In this document: in pieces, positions 34,149-42,262 of the stretch
Layout: each line of letters opens with the position of its first letter
How positions within the stretch are numbered: position 1 is the stretch's first letter
Assembly (NCBI GenBank): GCA_905202125.1
Contig: CAJKQX010000002.1
Coordinates: forward strand, 1 to 64,000
DNA from: an uncultured Prevotella sp.
GTDB taxonomy: Bacteria > Bacteroidota > Bacteroidia > Bacteroidales > Bacteroidaceae
Direction: 5' to 3'
Length of the DNA stretch: 64,000 nt
Translations under genes and position numbers: made by a program
The notes under the pieces: generated by a model
Told to the model about the DNA's origin: nothing
What the model saw: the letters and a program-made list of their open reading frames with translations, nothing else
Database searches by the model: none

Positions 34149-35408
34149 TTAAAATTCGTTGTTGTCTTCTATTGTATAAAGAAAGTCGTTGTAAGGATAT
34201 TTCTGCACGTGCAGTTCGCGCACCTTCTTGTAGAGTATCTCCCTGAACTCGTCGACGTTTTGTTTCTCTCGCGCCGAGATGAACAGGCAGTTCTCGTTGA
34301 GCTTGGCCATCCATGTGCGTTTAAGCTCGTCGAGCGTGATGTTTTCCTTTGTCATCGGGGTCAGGTCGTCCTCCTCTTTCTCCACCCACGTGTAATTGTC
34401 GATCTTGTTGAATATTATCATTGTGGGTTTGTCGGCGCATCCCAAGTCCTTAAGGGTGTTGTTCACGACGTTTATCTGTTCCTCGAAATCGGGGTGGGAG
34501 ATATCCACCACGTGTAGCAGAAGGTCTGCCTCGCGCACCTCGTCGAGCGTTGACTTGAATGAGTCTACAAGATCGGTGGGCAGCTTGCGTATGAATCCTA
34601 CGGTGTCGGCCAGCAGAAACGGCAGGTTGTCTATCACCACCTTGCGCACCGTGGTGTCCAGGGTGGCAAACAGTTTGTTCTCGGCAAACACCTCGCTCTT
34701 GGCCATCATGTTCATGATGGTCGACTTGCCCACGTTGGTGTATCCCACGAGTGCCACGCGTATCATGCGTCCGCGGTTCTTGCGTTGGGTCGTTTTCTGT
34801 TTGTCGATTTCGACAAGTCTTTGCTTCAACAATGTTATTCGTTGAAGAATTATTCGTCGGTCCATTTCGAGCTGCGTTTCTCCAGGTCCGCGCAGACCCA
34901 CGCTTCCCTTGCCTCCGCCGCCACCGGAGCCACCGCCCTGACGCTCAAGGTGGGTCCACAGACGTTGCAGACGGGGCAGCATGTAGCGGTATTGCGCCAG
35001 TTCCACCTGTGTCTTTGCCGCAGCCGTCTGGGCGCGCATGGCAAAAATGTCGAGTATGAGCGATGTGCGGTCGAGTATCTTCACGCCGAGCTCTTTCTCG
35101 ATGTTGCGTATTTGTTTGGCCGATAGCTCATCGTCAAATATCACCATTCCCACGGGGCGCTCGGCCTCTTCCTCGTCGGCTATGTATTGCTTGATTTCCT
35201 CCAGTTTTCCGGTGCCCACGTAGGTGGCCGAGTTCGGCCCGTTCAGTTTCTGTGTGAAACGCCTCACTGTCACCGCTCCCGCCGTGTCGGCAAGAAATTC
35301 TAGTTCGTCAAGATATTCTTTAGTCTTGTTCTCGTCTTGCTCTTTGGTCGTCAGACCCACGAGAACCGCTGTTTCTGCTTTAACTTCGGATATTATAAAT
35401 TCTTTCAT
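34149..35408 (-). CDS. hflX: ribosome-associated GTPase HflX
   Basis: A 419-residue GTPase that splits stalled or heat-damaged 70S ribosomes. The N-terminal subdomain has NGPNSATYVGTGKLEEI and VKILDRTSLILDIFAMRA, followed by the Gly-rich segment GGGSGGGGGKGSVGLRGPGE (positions about 160-180). The G domain has G1 GYTNVGKST (about 219-227), G2/G3 with LADTVGFIRKLP, and G4 as IIFNKID. The C-terminal segment has the conserved ISAREKQNVDEF. It heads an operon with DUF4954 and probably the M16 protease. Confidence 0.95.
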   Translation of the reverse strand: MKEFIISEVKAETAVLVGLTTKEQDENKTKEYLDELEFLADTAGAVTVRRFTQKLNGPNSATYVGTGKLEEIKQYIADEEEAERPVGMVIFDDELSAKQIRNIEKELGVKILDRTSLILDIFAMRAQTAAAKTQVELAQYRYMLPRLQRLWTHLERQGGGSGGGGGKGSVGLRGPGETQLEMDRRIILQRITLLKQRLVEIDKQKTTQRKNRGRMIRVALVGYTNVGKSTIMNMMAKSEVFAENKLFATLDTTVRKVVIDNLPFLLADTVGFIRKLPTDLVDSFKSTLDEVREADLLLHVVDISHPDFEEQINVVNNTLKDLGCADKPTMIIFNKIDNYTWVEKEEDDLTPMTKENITLDELKRTWMAKLNENCLFISAREKQNVDEFREILYKKVRELHVQKYPYNDFLYTIEDNNEF

Positions 35409-35458
35409 TCACGTTTGATGTCAATTACCTTTCTTGTGTTACAATTGGCAAAGTGTAG

Positions 35459-35489
35459 CAAAAATAATAAAAATTGCAGGAACCTCAAA
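35459..35489 (-). promoter_or_regulatory. hflX operon promoter
   Basis: On the minus strand TTTG (35486-35489) and TATTTTTG (35459-35466) are 19 bases apart, matching the consensus, about 50 bases before hflX. Confidence 0.75.
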
Positions 35490-36039
35490 ATAAATACACC
35501 TTTTTCTAAAAGATATCCTTTCTTTGTGCATTTCATTCTTGTCGCGGACATGTGGGATGATCGAAGATTTGAACGATGCACACCGTAGGATGATCGACTG
35601 CATTTCTGCTTATTTATACGGAAATTCTGTATAAATATTCATTTCGATTTTACGTCAACTTCACGAGAAGGCCGTCGTTTCAAAATTTTTATTCTCCGGC
35701 CGCAAATACGCGAATTTTGAGTGCTTTTCGTAATGTATTGTGTATCAATAGAATAACTTGTTTTTACGGTTGTGACCATCTCCTTCGATTTCCAAAAGGG
35801 GCCCTTTTGCAAGCTAAAAGGAACCCTTTCGCACTCCCAAAGGGCCTCTTTCGCACCCCAAATTGGGCACTTTTTCGAGTCATTTTTATCGTTTTTGATG
35901 TGTTTTTTGACTTTTTTGAGATTAAAACCGTATGATTATACAGCTTTTATGTGGTTTTATTCGTAGGCTTATTTCTATTTTGCGATTTTGTTTTGTCAAA
36001 ATTTTTTACTTTTCAAAATGCATATTTATACATTTTTGC
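35490..36039. other. long intergenic region with phased repeat array C
   Basis: No gene is supported in about 550 bases. The 22-base phased array lies at 35777-35886, with T tracts that keep the same spacing to about 35918. TATTTATAC/GTATAAATA inverted copies lie at 35611-35642 and ATGCATATTTATACAT at 36019-36034, close to the end of the alkD-like gene. Short open frames across the array are by-products. Confidence 0.7.
35777..35886 (+). repeat. 22-base phased repeat array C (five units)
   Basis: Units start at 35777, 35799, 35821, 35843 and 35865. The cores at unit positions 4-13 read CTCCTTCGAT, CCCTTTTGCA, CCCTTTCGCA, CTCTTTCGCA and CACTTTTTCG. The unit at 35821 begins GAACCCTTTCGCA, identical to the unit at 14755 in array A. 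Beyond 35886, T runs recur near positions 35892-35896 and 35912-35917, close to the same period. Confidence 0.8.
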
Positions 36040-36810
36040 TCATTTTTTCATCCATTCCCGGCGTTCATTTTCGTCCATACGCTCGATGGCATATCTCAGT
36101 GTGGTGCGGGCCATGCGGTTGCTGTTCTCGGAGAGATAGTAGCGCAGAGTCTCAATGTCGCGTTTGCCCACTTCGCGCAGTGCCCATCCCACAGCCTTGT
36201 GTATGAGGTCGTGAGGGTGGTCGAGCAGCAGTGAGGCTATGCGGAGTGTGTCGTCAAACTGTCGCTCGCGGATGAGCGTGAGGGTGGAGACGATGGCTAT
36301 GCGTTGCTCCCACAGGTTGTCGCTGTGAGCCAGACGGTCGAGTATCTTGCGCGAGGGCATGGTGCCATCGGGTGCGGGATGCAGCAGCCAATAGCCGATG
36401 ACGTATTCGCACGAGAGGTCCACCAGGTCCCAGTTGTTGGCCTGACGCGCATGCTTCAGATAGAATTGTGCCAATCGCTCGCGCTCTTCGGCTTTCCCGG
36501 CTGAGTCTCCCCGGTGCCTCGTGGGCAATGCCTTTTTCATCATGTCGACAATGAGAAGAAATCCGCATAGCCTTATCTCGTGCCACGGCGAGTAGATCAG
36601 ACGCTTGATCTCGCTGAGAGAGATGTCCCCATCAGCCTCCTTCACTACGGCGCGCGTTTGTGGCACACGCAGACCTATGAACCGGTCGCCCTCGCCATAC
36701 TGCCCCTTGCCTGTCTTGAAAAATCTCATGAGCACGTCTCTCTGTCGCTCGTCACCCATCGCGAGCATCGTTTCCGTTATGTCATTGGCTGTTGTCATCT
36801 TGCAAATCAT
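36040..36810 (-). CDS. AlkD-like DNA alkylation repair protein
   Basis: A 256-residue helical protein of the AlkD/DUF4259-like DNA alkylation repair family, built from HEAT-like helical repeats that wrap DNA and release alkylated bases. Recognisable parts are GEGDRFIGLRVPQTRAVVKE near the N-terminus, SPWHEIRLCGFLLIVDMM, ANNWDLVDLSCEYVIGYWLL (with the Trp-Asp pair of the active site), and LLDHPHDLIHKAVGWALREV. The start may be 36810 or the Met at 36798. A -7 box TAATTTTG is on the minus strand at 36821-36828. It is a single-gene unit. Confidence 0.9.
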   Translation of the reverse strand: MICKMTTANDITETMLAMGDERQRDVLMRFFKTGKGQYGEGDRFIGLRVPQTRAVVKEADGDISLSEIKRLIYSPWHEIRLCGFLLIVDMMKKALPTRHRGDSAGKAEERERLAQFYLKHARQANNWDLVDLSCEYVIGYWLLHPAPDGTMPSRKILDRLAHSDNLWEQRIAIVSTLTLIRERQFDDTLRIASLLLDHPHDLIHKAVGWALREVGKRDIETLRYYLSENSNRMARTTLRYAIERMDENERREWMKK

Positions 36811-36912
36811 GTTTTGTCTGCAAAATTATACAAATATGATTATCTGTGGATATTCCTCATCATGAATATTTGCCCGGATGTCCAAAAATATCCTGTAAAA
36901 AATTTCCTAATC

Positions 36913-36944
36913 CTTGATGATTATTGATTTTTTACTTAATTTTG
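36913..36944 (+). promoter_or_regulatory. promoter of the GH20-nagB operon
   Basis: CTTG (36913-36916) and TAATTTTG (36937-36944), 20 bases apart, lie 28 bases before the GH20 start. Confidence 0.65.
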
Positions 36945-36972
36945 TATTGTCTGATACTAAATTTTAAATTAT

Positions 36973-38604
36973 ATGGAACGAATTGTCGCATTTTTCTTTT
37001 TTTGTATGTGTGCTGTTGCAGGAGCTTCAGCTCAGTCATGTGCCGACTATGAGGTGGTGCCTTTACCCCAAACCATCGAACAGGCGGCCGGCGATGCCTT
37101 TGTGCTGACATCGGGCGTCACGGTGTCATTCCCTGCGGCCAACGAGGATATGAGGCGCAATGCCGATTTTCTTGTCCGCTATGTGGCCGAGGCCACAGGC
37201 ATCAACCTCACCATCGCGTCCCGGAAACAGTCGGATGGCATCCGGCTTGTAATCGACAAGAATATCAAGGGCGATGAGGCTTACACGCTGAAAGTGAACG
37301 CCAAAGGTATCATCATTGCCGGCAGCACTGCCCGTGGCGTGTTCTACGGCATACAGACCTTGCGCAAGTCGTTGCCCACGGGTGCACATTCCACAGTCGA
37401 CATGCCCGCCGTGAACATCACGGACAGTCCGCGTTTCGTGCATCGCGGAATGATGCTCGACTGCGCGCGCCATTTCTTCAACCTCGATTTCGTCAAGCGC
37501 TACATCGACCTTATCGCCATGCACAACATGAATGTCTTTCATTGGCATCTCAGTGATGATCAGGGCTGGCGCATAGAGATAAAGAAATATCCCGACCTTG
37601 TCAATATCGGTTCCAAGCGTACGGGCACTACCATCGGTTTCAACACGATGCTCGACGACAGCATCCCCTACGGCGGCTATTACACGCAGGAGCAGGCCCG
37701 CGAGATAGTGGAGTATGCCCGCCAGCGCTACATCACCGTCATTCCCGAGATAGACATGCCCGGACACATGCTTGCCGCAATGACCGCTTATCCGCATTTG
37801 GGATGCACGGGCGGACCATACGAGGTGGCTCATCGCTGGGGCGTGTCCGAAGAGGTGCTCTGTCTGGGCAACGAGAAGGTTTACGGGTTTTGCGAGGACG
37901 TGTTGGACGAGATTATGGATATCTTCCCTTCGAAACGTATACACATCGGAGGGGACGAAACGCCTACCGTGAGTTGGGAGCATTGCCCAAAATGCCGGAA
38001 GGTGGCCGAGGACAATAATCTCACTTTTAACAAGTTGCAAGGCTTTTTCACGGAGCGCATAGAGAAATATGTCAACAGCAAGGGACGCACCATCGTGGGA
38101 TGGGACGAACTGCTCGATGGCACCGTCACGCAGAGTGCCACCATCCAGAGCTGGCGCGACGCCGAGCACGGACTCATCGCAGCCGAGGCCGGACATGACG
38201 TGATAATGTCGCCTACGTCGCATTGCTATTTCGACTACAATCAGGCCGAGGCCGACAAAGCCAAATACGAACCCACGCTCTGCGGCGGTTTTGTAAGTGT
38301 GGAGAAGGTGTACGGATTCGAACCTTGTGCCGCCAACCTCTCCGAGAAGGCACGTCCGCACATCATCGGCGTACAGGCCAACGTATGGACCGAATATCTG
38401 TGGTATCCCAATCAGGTGGAATATCAGGTGCTGCCGCGTATGGCCGCACTCTCCGAGGTGCAGTGGACATCGGGCAAGAAGGACTTTGACGCCTTCCGCA
38501 CCCGTCTCGTCCGTCTCCGCTCTCTCTACGATGTGTATCATCTCACGTATGCCCGCCATCTGTGGCCGGAAACAATCGTGTCTCCCTGGAAATTTGATTT
38601 TTAA
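36973..38604 (+). CDS. secreted beta-N-acetylhexosaminidase (GH20)
   Basis: A 543-residue exo-hexosaminidase that releases terminal GlcNAc or GalNAc from glycans such as host mucin or chitin oligomers. A signal peptide (about 1-20, AVAGASAQ) precedes the GH20b domain and the TIM barrel. The catalytic pair is D328-E329 in HIGGDETP; HWHLSDDQGWRIEIKKYPDL, EIDMPGHM and the late YLWYPNQVEYQVLPRMAALS are further family blocks. It heads an operon with nagB (21-base gap), linking outer GlcNAc release to its use. Confidence 0.94.
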   Translation: MERIVAFFFFCMCAVAGASAQSCADYEVVPLPQTIEQAAGDAFVLTSGVTVSFPAANEDMRRNADFLVRYVAEATGINLTIASRKQSDGIRLVIDKNIKGDEAYTLKVNAKGIIIAGSTARGVFYGIQTLRKSLPTGAHSTVDMPAVNITDSPRFVHRGMMLDCARHFFNLDFVKRYIDLIAMHNMNVFHWHLSDDQGWRIEIKKYPDLVNIGSKRTGTTIGFNTMLDDSIPYGGYYTQEQAREIVEYARQRYITVIPEIDMPGHMLAAMTAYPHLGCTGGPYEVAHRWGVSEEVLCLGNEKVYGFCEDVLDEIMDIFPSKRIHIGGDETPTVSWEHCPKCRKVAEDNNLTFNKLQGFFTERIEKYVNSKGRTIVGWDELLDGTVTQSATIQSWRDAEHGLIAAEAGHDVIMSPTSHCYFDYNQAEADKAKYEPTLCGGFVSVEKVYGFEPCAANLSEKARPHIIGVQANVWTEYLWYPNQVEYQVLPRMAALSEVQWTSGKKDFDAFRTRLVRLRSLYDVYHLTYARHLWPETIVSPWKFDF

Positions 38605-38625
38605 CTTTTAATATATTTTTAAAAA

Positions 38626-39417
38626 ATGAGATTGATTATAGAGCCCGACTACGAACAGATGTCTCGTTGGGCAGCCAACTATGTGGTTGACAAGATAAAC
38701 AGTTTTAATCCCACACCCGAACACAAGTTCGTGCTCGGTCTGCCCACCGGTTCGTCTCCCGTGGGGATGTATCGCTGCCTGGTGGAAGCCTATCACGAGG
38801 GTCGCGTGTCGTTCGAGAACGTGATGACTTTCAATATGGATGAGTATGTGGGTCTGCCCGTGGAGCATCCCGAGAGCTACCATTCGTTCATGGCACACAA
38901 CCTGTTCGACCATATCAATTGTCCCGCCGAGAATATCCATATACTCAATGGCAACGCCCCTGACCTTCAGGAGGAGTGCCGCCATTATGAGGAGATGATA
39001 GCCGAGGCCGGCGGCATCGACCTGTTCATAGGTGGTATCGGCCCTGACGGACATATCGCCTTCAACGAACCTTGCAGCTCGCTCACGTCACGCACAAGAG
39101 TGAAGACGCTCACCACGGATACCATAGTGGCCAATTCGCGATTCTTCGACAACGATGTGAACAAGGTGCCCAAGTCGGCTCTCACCGTCGGTGTGGGCAC
39201 GGTGATGGATGCCCGCGAGGTGCTGATTCTGGTCAATGGACACAACAAGACACGCGCTCTGCAGGCTGCTGTGGAAGGTCCCGTCACCCAGATGTGGACT
39301 ATCAGTGCCCTCCAGATGCACCGTCATGGCATCATCGTGTGCGATGACGCTGCTACTGACGAGCTCAAGGTGGGCACGTATCGTTATTTCAAGGATATCG
39401 AGAAAGACAATCTGTAA
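38626..39417 (+). CDS. nagB: glucosamine-6-phosphate deaminase
   Basis: A 263-residue enzyme converting glucosamine-6-phosphate to fructose-6-phosphate and ammonia. Family blocks are [20 protein letters not shown] near the N-terminus, [20 protein letters not shown] (with the catalytic Asp), [36 protein letters not shown] and [16 protein letters not shown]. Length matches short NagB. It sits 21 bases after the GH20 gene and 7 bases before the helicase gene. Confidence 0.96.
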   Translation: MRLIIEPDYEQMSRWAANYVVDKINSFNPTPEHKFVLGLPTGSSPVGMYRCLVEAYHEGRVSFENVMTFNMDEYVGLPVEHPESYHSFMAHNLFDHINCPAENIHILNGNAPDLQEECRHYEEMIAEAGGIDLFIGGIGPDGHIAFNEPCSSLTSRTRVKTLTTDTIVANSRFFDNDVNKVPKSALTVGVGTVMDAREVLILVNGHNKTRALQAAVEGPVTQMWTISALQMHRHGIIVCDDAATDELKVGTYRYFKDIEKDNL

Positions 39418-39424
39418 TAGATTA

Positions 39425-42172
39425 ATGAATACCAATCCGGAGATGAACGGTGCCGGGCGCGGCGTGTCGCACGACCTTTGCGATACACCCAGATGGATTC
39501 CGGATGACAGCCAAAGAACAGTGATTGATGCGCGTGGCGGTCACCATCTCGTGCTGGCTCCTCCAGGATGTGGCAAGACACAGATACTGACAGAGCGTAT
39601 ACGCCGTGCCCACGATCGTGGCATAGAGTACGGCGATATGCTCTGTCTTACCTTTACCAACAGGGCGGCGCGCGGCATGTGTGAGCGTATCGGCATGTAC
39701 ATTGACGATGAGCGGGTTTCGGATGTGTATGTGGGCAATGTCCATCGTTTCTGCTCCCGGTTCCTTTTCTCCAACGGTCTGGTCGCCGCCGAGTCGGCGG
39801 TCATTGATGATGACGCGTCGGTGAGCCTTCTTGCTCATTTCCTGCAGGAAGATGAGGGCTACGCGCAGAGTGATTTCAGACGGCGTAGAGAGTATGCCAC
39901 GATTATCCACTTAGCTTGTTTCATGCACCAGATACGCCACGGCCATCCCAAAGCCCTGCGTATCCATCCCGAGTGTATCACCGGTGACGATGTGGCAGCC
40001 ATGCGCCGACTGTGCGAGGTTCAGCGCATACCGTTCGACGCAAAGGCCATGACCGATATCTACGACCACACCGATTATTACCGCGATGTGCTTTCGTCGG
40101 ATGCTTTCGATTACGGTACAAAGCGCATTGCAGCCGTACTGCTGCGCAAGATGACGCTCGCTCGACAATATGATGAATACAAACGAAAGAACCATCTGCT
40201 CGATTTTGAAGACCTGCTCATTCTCACCTACGATGCGTTGGCGGCCGATGCGGATCACCTGTACGGCCGTTTCGCTTGGGTGCAGGTGGACGAGGTGCAG
40301 GATCTCAACCCCATGCAGCTGGCCATCATTGATCTTCTCGTGGCTGACGTGGCCGACACGGTGATGTATCTCGGTGATGAACAACAGGCCATTTTCTCTT
40401 TCATGGGTGCCAAAGCGAGTACTCTCAGCGAACTGAAGAGCCGTTGCGACGGTCACATACATCATCTTTCGGTCAATCATCGTTCTCCCAAATACCTGCT
40501 CGATGTATTCAATCGTTATGCCCGCGATGTGCTGGGCATAGACAGTGCGTTGCTGCCTGTCACCGATTACGACCTCCGGCGCGAGGGTGGGGAGTTGCGC
40601 ATACTGCGCAGCGAACAGTATGAGACAGAGGTGAAGGATGTGGCCGATGTGGTGGCATCGCTCTATCGCGACCATCAAGATGAGACGGTGGCGGTGGTGG
40701 TAAGTTCCAATCGCGATGCCGAGGATATCAGTGCTGAACTCAGGGAGCGCAGGCTCGCTCATTTCAAGGTGTCGGGCACCGACCTGTTTTCCACTTTCGA
40801 GGTCAAGTTTCTCATTGCTCATCTCAACCTCTTGTCCAACGAACATAACTTCATGGCATGGGCCCGGATGCTTAAGGGTATGAAGGTTTTCGAGCAGAAC
40901 GCGTCCTCACGCAAGTTCGTGCGAGACCTTCTCGACCGTGCCATCCTTCCTTCCGATTTTCTGATATATGACGATGGCCGTACGTATGTGCAGGATTTTG
41001 TGCACTCATGCGATGATGCCGAGATAGTGGTCTTCGATACCGAAACCACCGGACTGAATGTCTTTGAGGATGATATCGTACAGATAGCGGCTGTGAAGAT
41101 GCGAGGCGGACAGATTGTCGAGGGATCGGAGTTCACCATCTTCATTGCCACCGACCGACAGATACCGCTTATGCTCGGCGACGTGGAGAATCCGCTGATT
41201 GCCGAGATGCGCCATCATAGGCTCTACAACCATGATGAAGCCCTCAGGATGTTTATCGATTATGTGGGCGGAAAGGTTGTCATCGGCCATAATGCCGATT
41301 ACGATTATAATATATTGAAAAACAATCTGCGTCGTTATTGCCCTGATTTACGTGCAGAAGATTGCATCTGCAAATATTTTGATACGCTCAAACTTGTGCG
41401 CCTGCTCGAACCCGATCTGAAGGAATACAAACTCAAATACCTTTTGACGGCATTGGGACTGGAGGGTTGCAATTCCCATCTTGCCGACGATGATGTGTTT
41501 GCCACGTGCGGTGTGGTGAACCATTGCCTCAGCAAGGGGTGCGAGGTGGTGAACGACCAACGCGATTTTCTCGCCGACAAACGGGTGCAAGAGCGCATCC
41601 AAGTGCTCCGACGCAATTACGGGGAGATTTATCGTAGGGCCCTGTCTGTGAAATATTGTCGCGATGCGTATGGGCCGGAGTCGGCGTTGGTTGGCGAGTT
41701 GCGTATGTTTTATCATGCCGTTGTAGATGCCGGATTGATAGATACGGTGGAGGGCATCGAGTATATCGTGAACTATCTTTCGTGCGATGTGATTAATCCA
41801 AAAGAGGAAAATGTACTGGCTGTGCATCTTGCCAATCACATCATGGAAATCAATACCTTCAAGGAGGCCGACCTTTGCAACAGTCGTTCGATAAAAGACC
41901 GTATCTTTGTCACAACGGTGCACAAGGCCAAGGGACTTGAGTTTGACAACGTTATCGTCTTTGATGCCATCGACGGACGGTATCCCAATTTCTTCAGCCG
42001 CAACGACCGTGCCCGCATACTCGAGGACGCCCGTAAGTTTTATGTGGCCATATCGCGCGCCCGCCGGCGCCTTGTTGTTTCGCAATGTATGACCCGCGTG
42101 GATTATCAAAACATTCCTCACGAGCAAAAACTCACTCCTTTCATGACCCCGTTGCTCGCTCTCTTCGACTGA
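39425..42172 (+). CDS. UvrD-type helicase with an embedded DnaQ-like 3'-5' exonuclease
   Basis: A 915-residue superfamily 1A helicase. The start at 39425 (MNTNPEMNG) is chosen because the open frame upstream overlaps nagB. Motif I is APPGCGKTQIL near residue 45, motif II QVDEVQDLNPMQ, motif III YLGDEQQAIFSFMGA and motif IV VNHRSPKYLL. Between the helicase halves sits a DEDDh exonuclease: D538 and E540 in VFDTETTGL, the GHNADYDYNILKNNL block, and H685/D690 in HLADDDVF. Motifs V and VI follow (VTTVHKAKGLEFDNVIVFDA and FYVAISRARRRL). It combines unwinding with proofreading-type exonuclease, suggesting DNA repair. It shares a transcript with nagB but not an obvious function. Confidence 0.9.
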   Translation: MNTNPEMNGAGRGVSHDLCDTPRWIPDDSQRTVIDARGGHHLVLAPPGCGKTQILTERIRRAHDRGIEYGDMLCLTFTNRAARGMCERIGMYIDDERVSDVYVGNVHRFCSRFLFSNGLVAAESAVIDDDASVSLLAHFLQEDEGYAQSDFRRRREYATIIHLACFMHQIRHGHPKALRIHPECITGDDVAAMRRLCEVQRIPFDAKAMTDIYDHTDYYRDVLSSDAFDYGTKRIAAVLLRKMTLARQYDEYKRKNHLLDFEDLLILTYDALAADADHLYGRFAWVQVDEVQDLNPMQLAIIDLLVADVADTVMYLGDEQQAIFSFMGAKASTLSELKSRCDGHIHHLSVNHRSPKYLLDVFNRYARDVLGIDSALLPVTDYDLRREGGELRILRSEQYETEVKDVADVVASLYRDHQDETVAVVVSSNRDAEDISAELRERRLAHFKVSGTDLFSTFEVKFLIAHLNLLSNEHNFMAWARMLKGMKVFEQNASSRKFVRDLLDRAILPSDFLIYDDGRTYVQDFVHSCDDAEIVVFDTETTGLNVFEDDIVQIAAVKMRGGQIVEGSEFTIFIATDRQIPLMLGDVENPLIAEMRHHRLYNHDEALRMFIDYVGGKVVIGHNADYDYNILKNNLRRYCPDLRAEDCICKYFDTLKLVRLLEPDLKEYKLKYLLTALGLEGCNSHLADDDVFATCGVVNHCLSKGCEVVNDQRDFLADKRVQERIQVLRRNYGEIYRRALSVKYCRDAYGPESALVGELRMFYHAVVDAGLIDTVEGIEYIVNYLSCDVINPKEENVLAVHLANHIMEINTFKEADLCNSRSIKDRIFVTTVHKAKGLEFDNVIVFDAIDGRYPNFFSRNDRARILEDARKFYVAISRARRRLVVSQCMTRVDYQNIPHEQKLTPFMTPLLALFD

Positions 42173-42194
42173 CGGCGCTCCTTTTCACGATTCC

Positions 42195-42243
42195 ACAAAA
42201 AAAGTTTCCGGTATACAGAACATCTTGTCTGCATACCGGAAAA
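42195..42243 (-). terminator. terminator after the OPT transporter gene
   Basis: TTTCCGGTAT (42205-42214) pairs with ATACCGGAAA (42233-42242), extended by CAGA/TCTG inside. On the minus strand a T run follows (42197-42203). Confidence 0.88.
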
Positions 42244-42262
42244 ATTTGCTTGTTATCTACAA

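Noticed and set aside
39236..39424. Upstream extension of the helicase frame
   Set aside because: It overlaps the end of nagB by 182 bases. A Met at 39425, 7 bases after the nagB stop, is a natural start.
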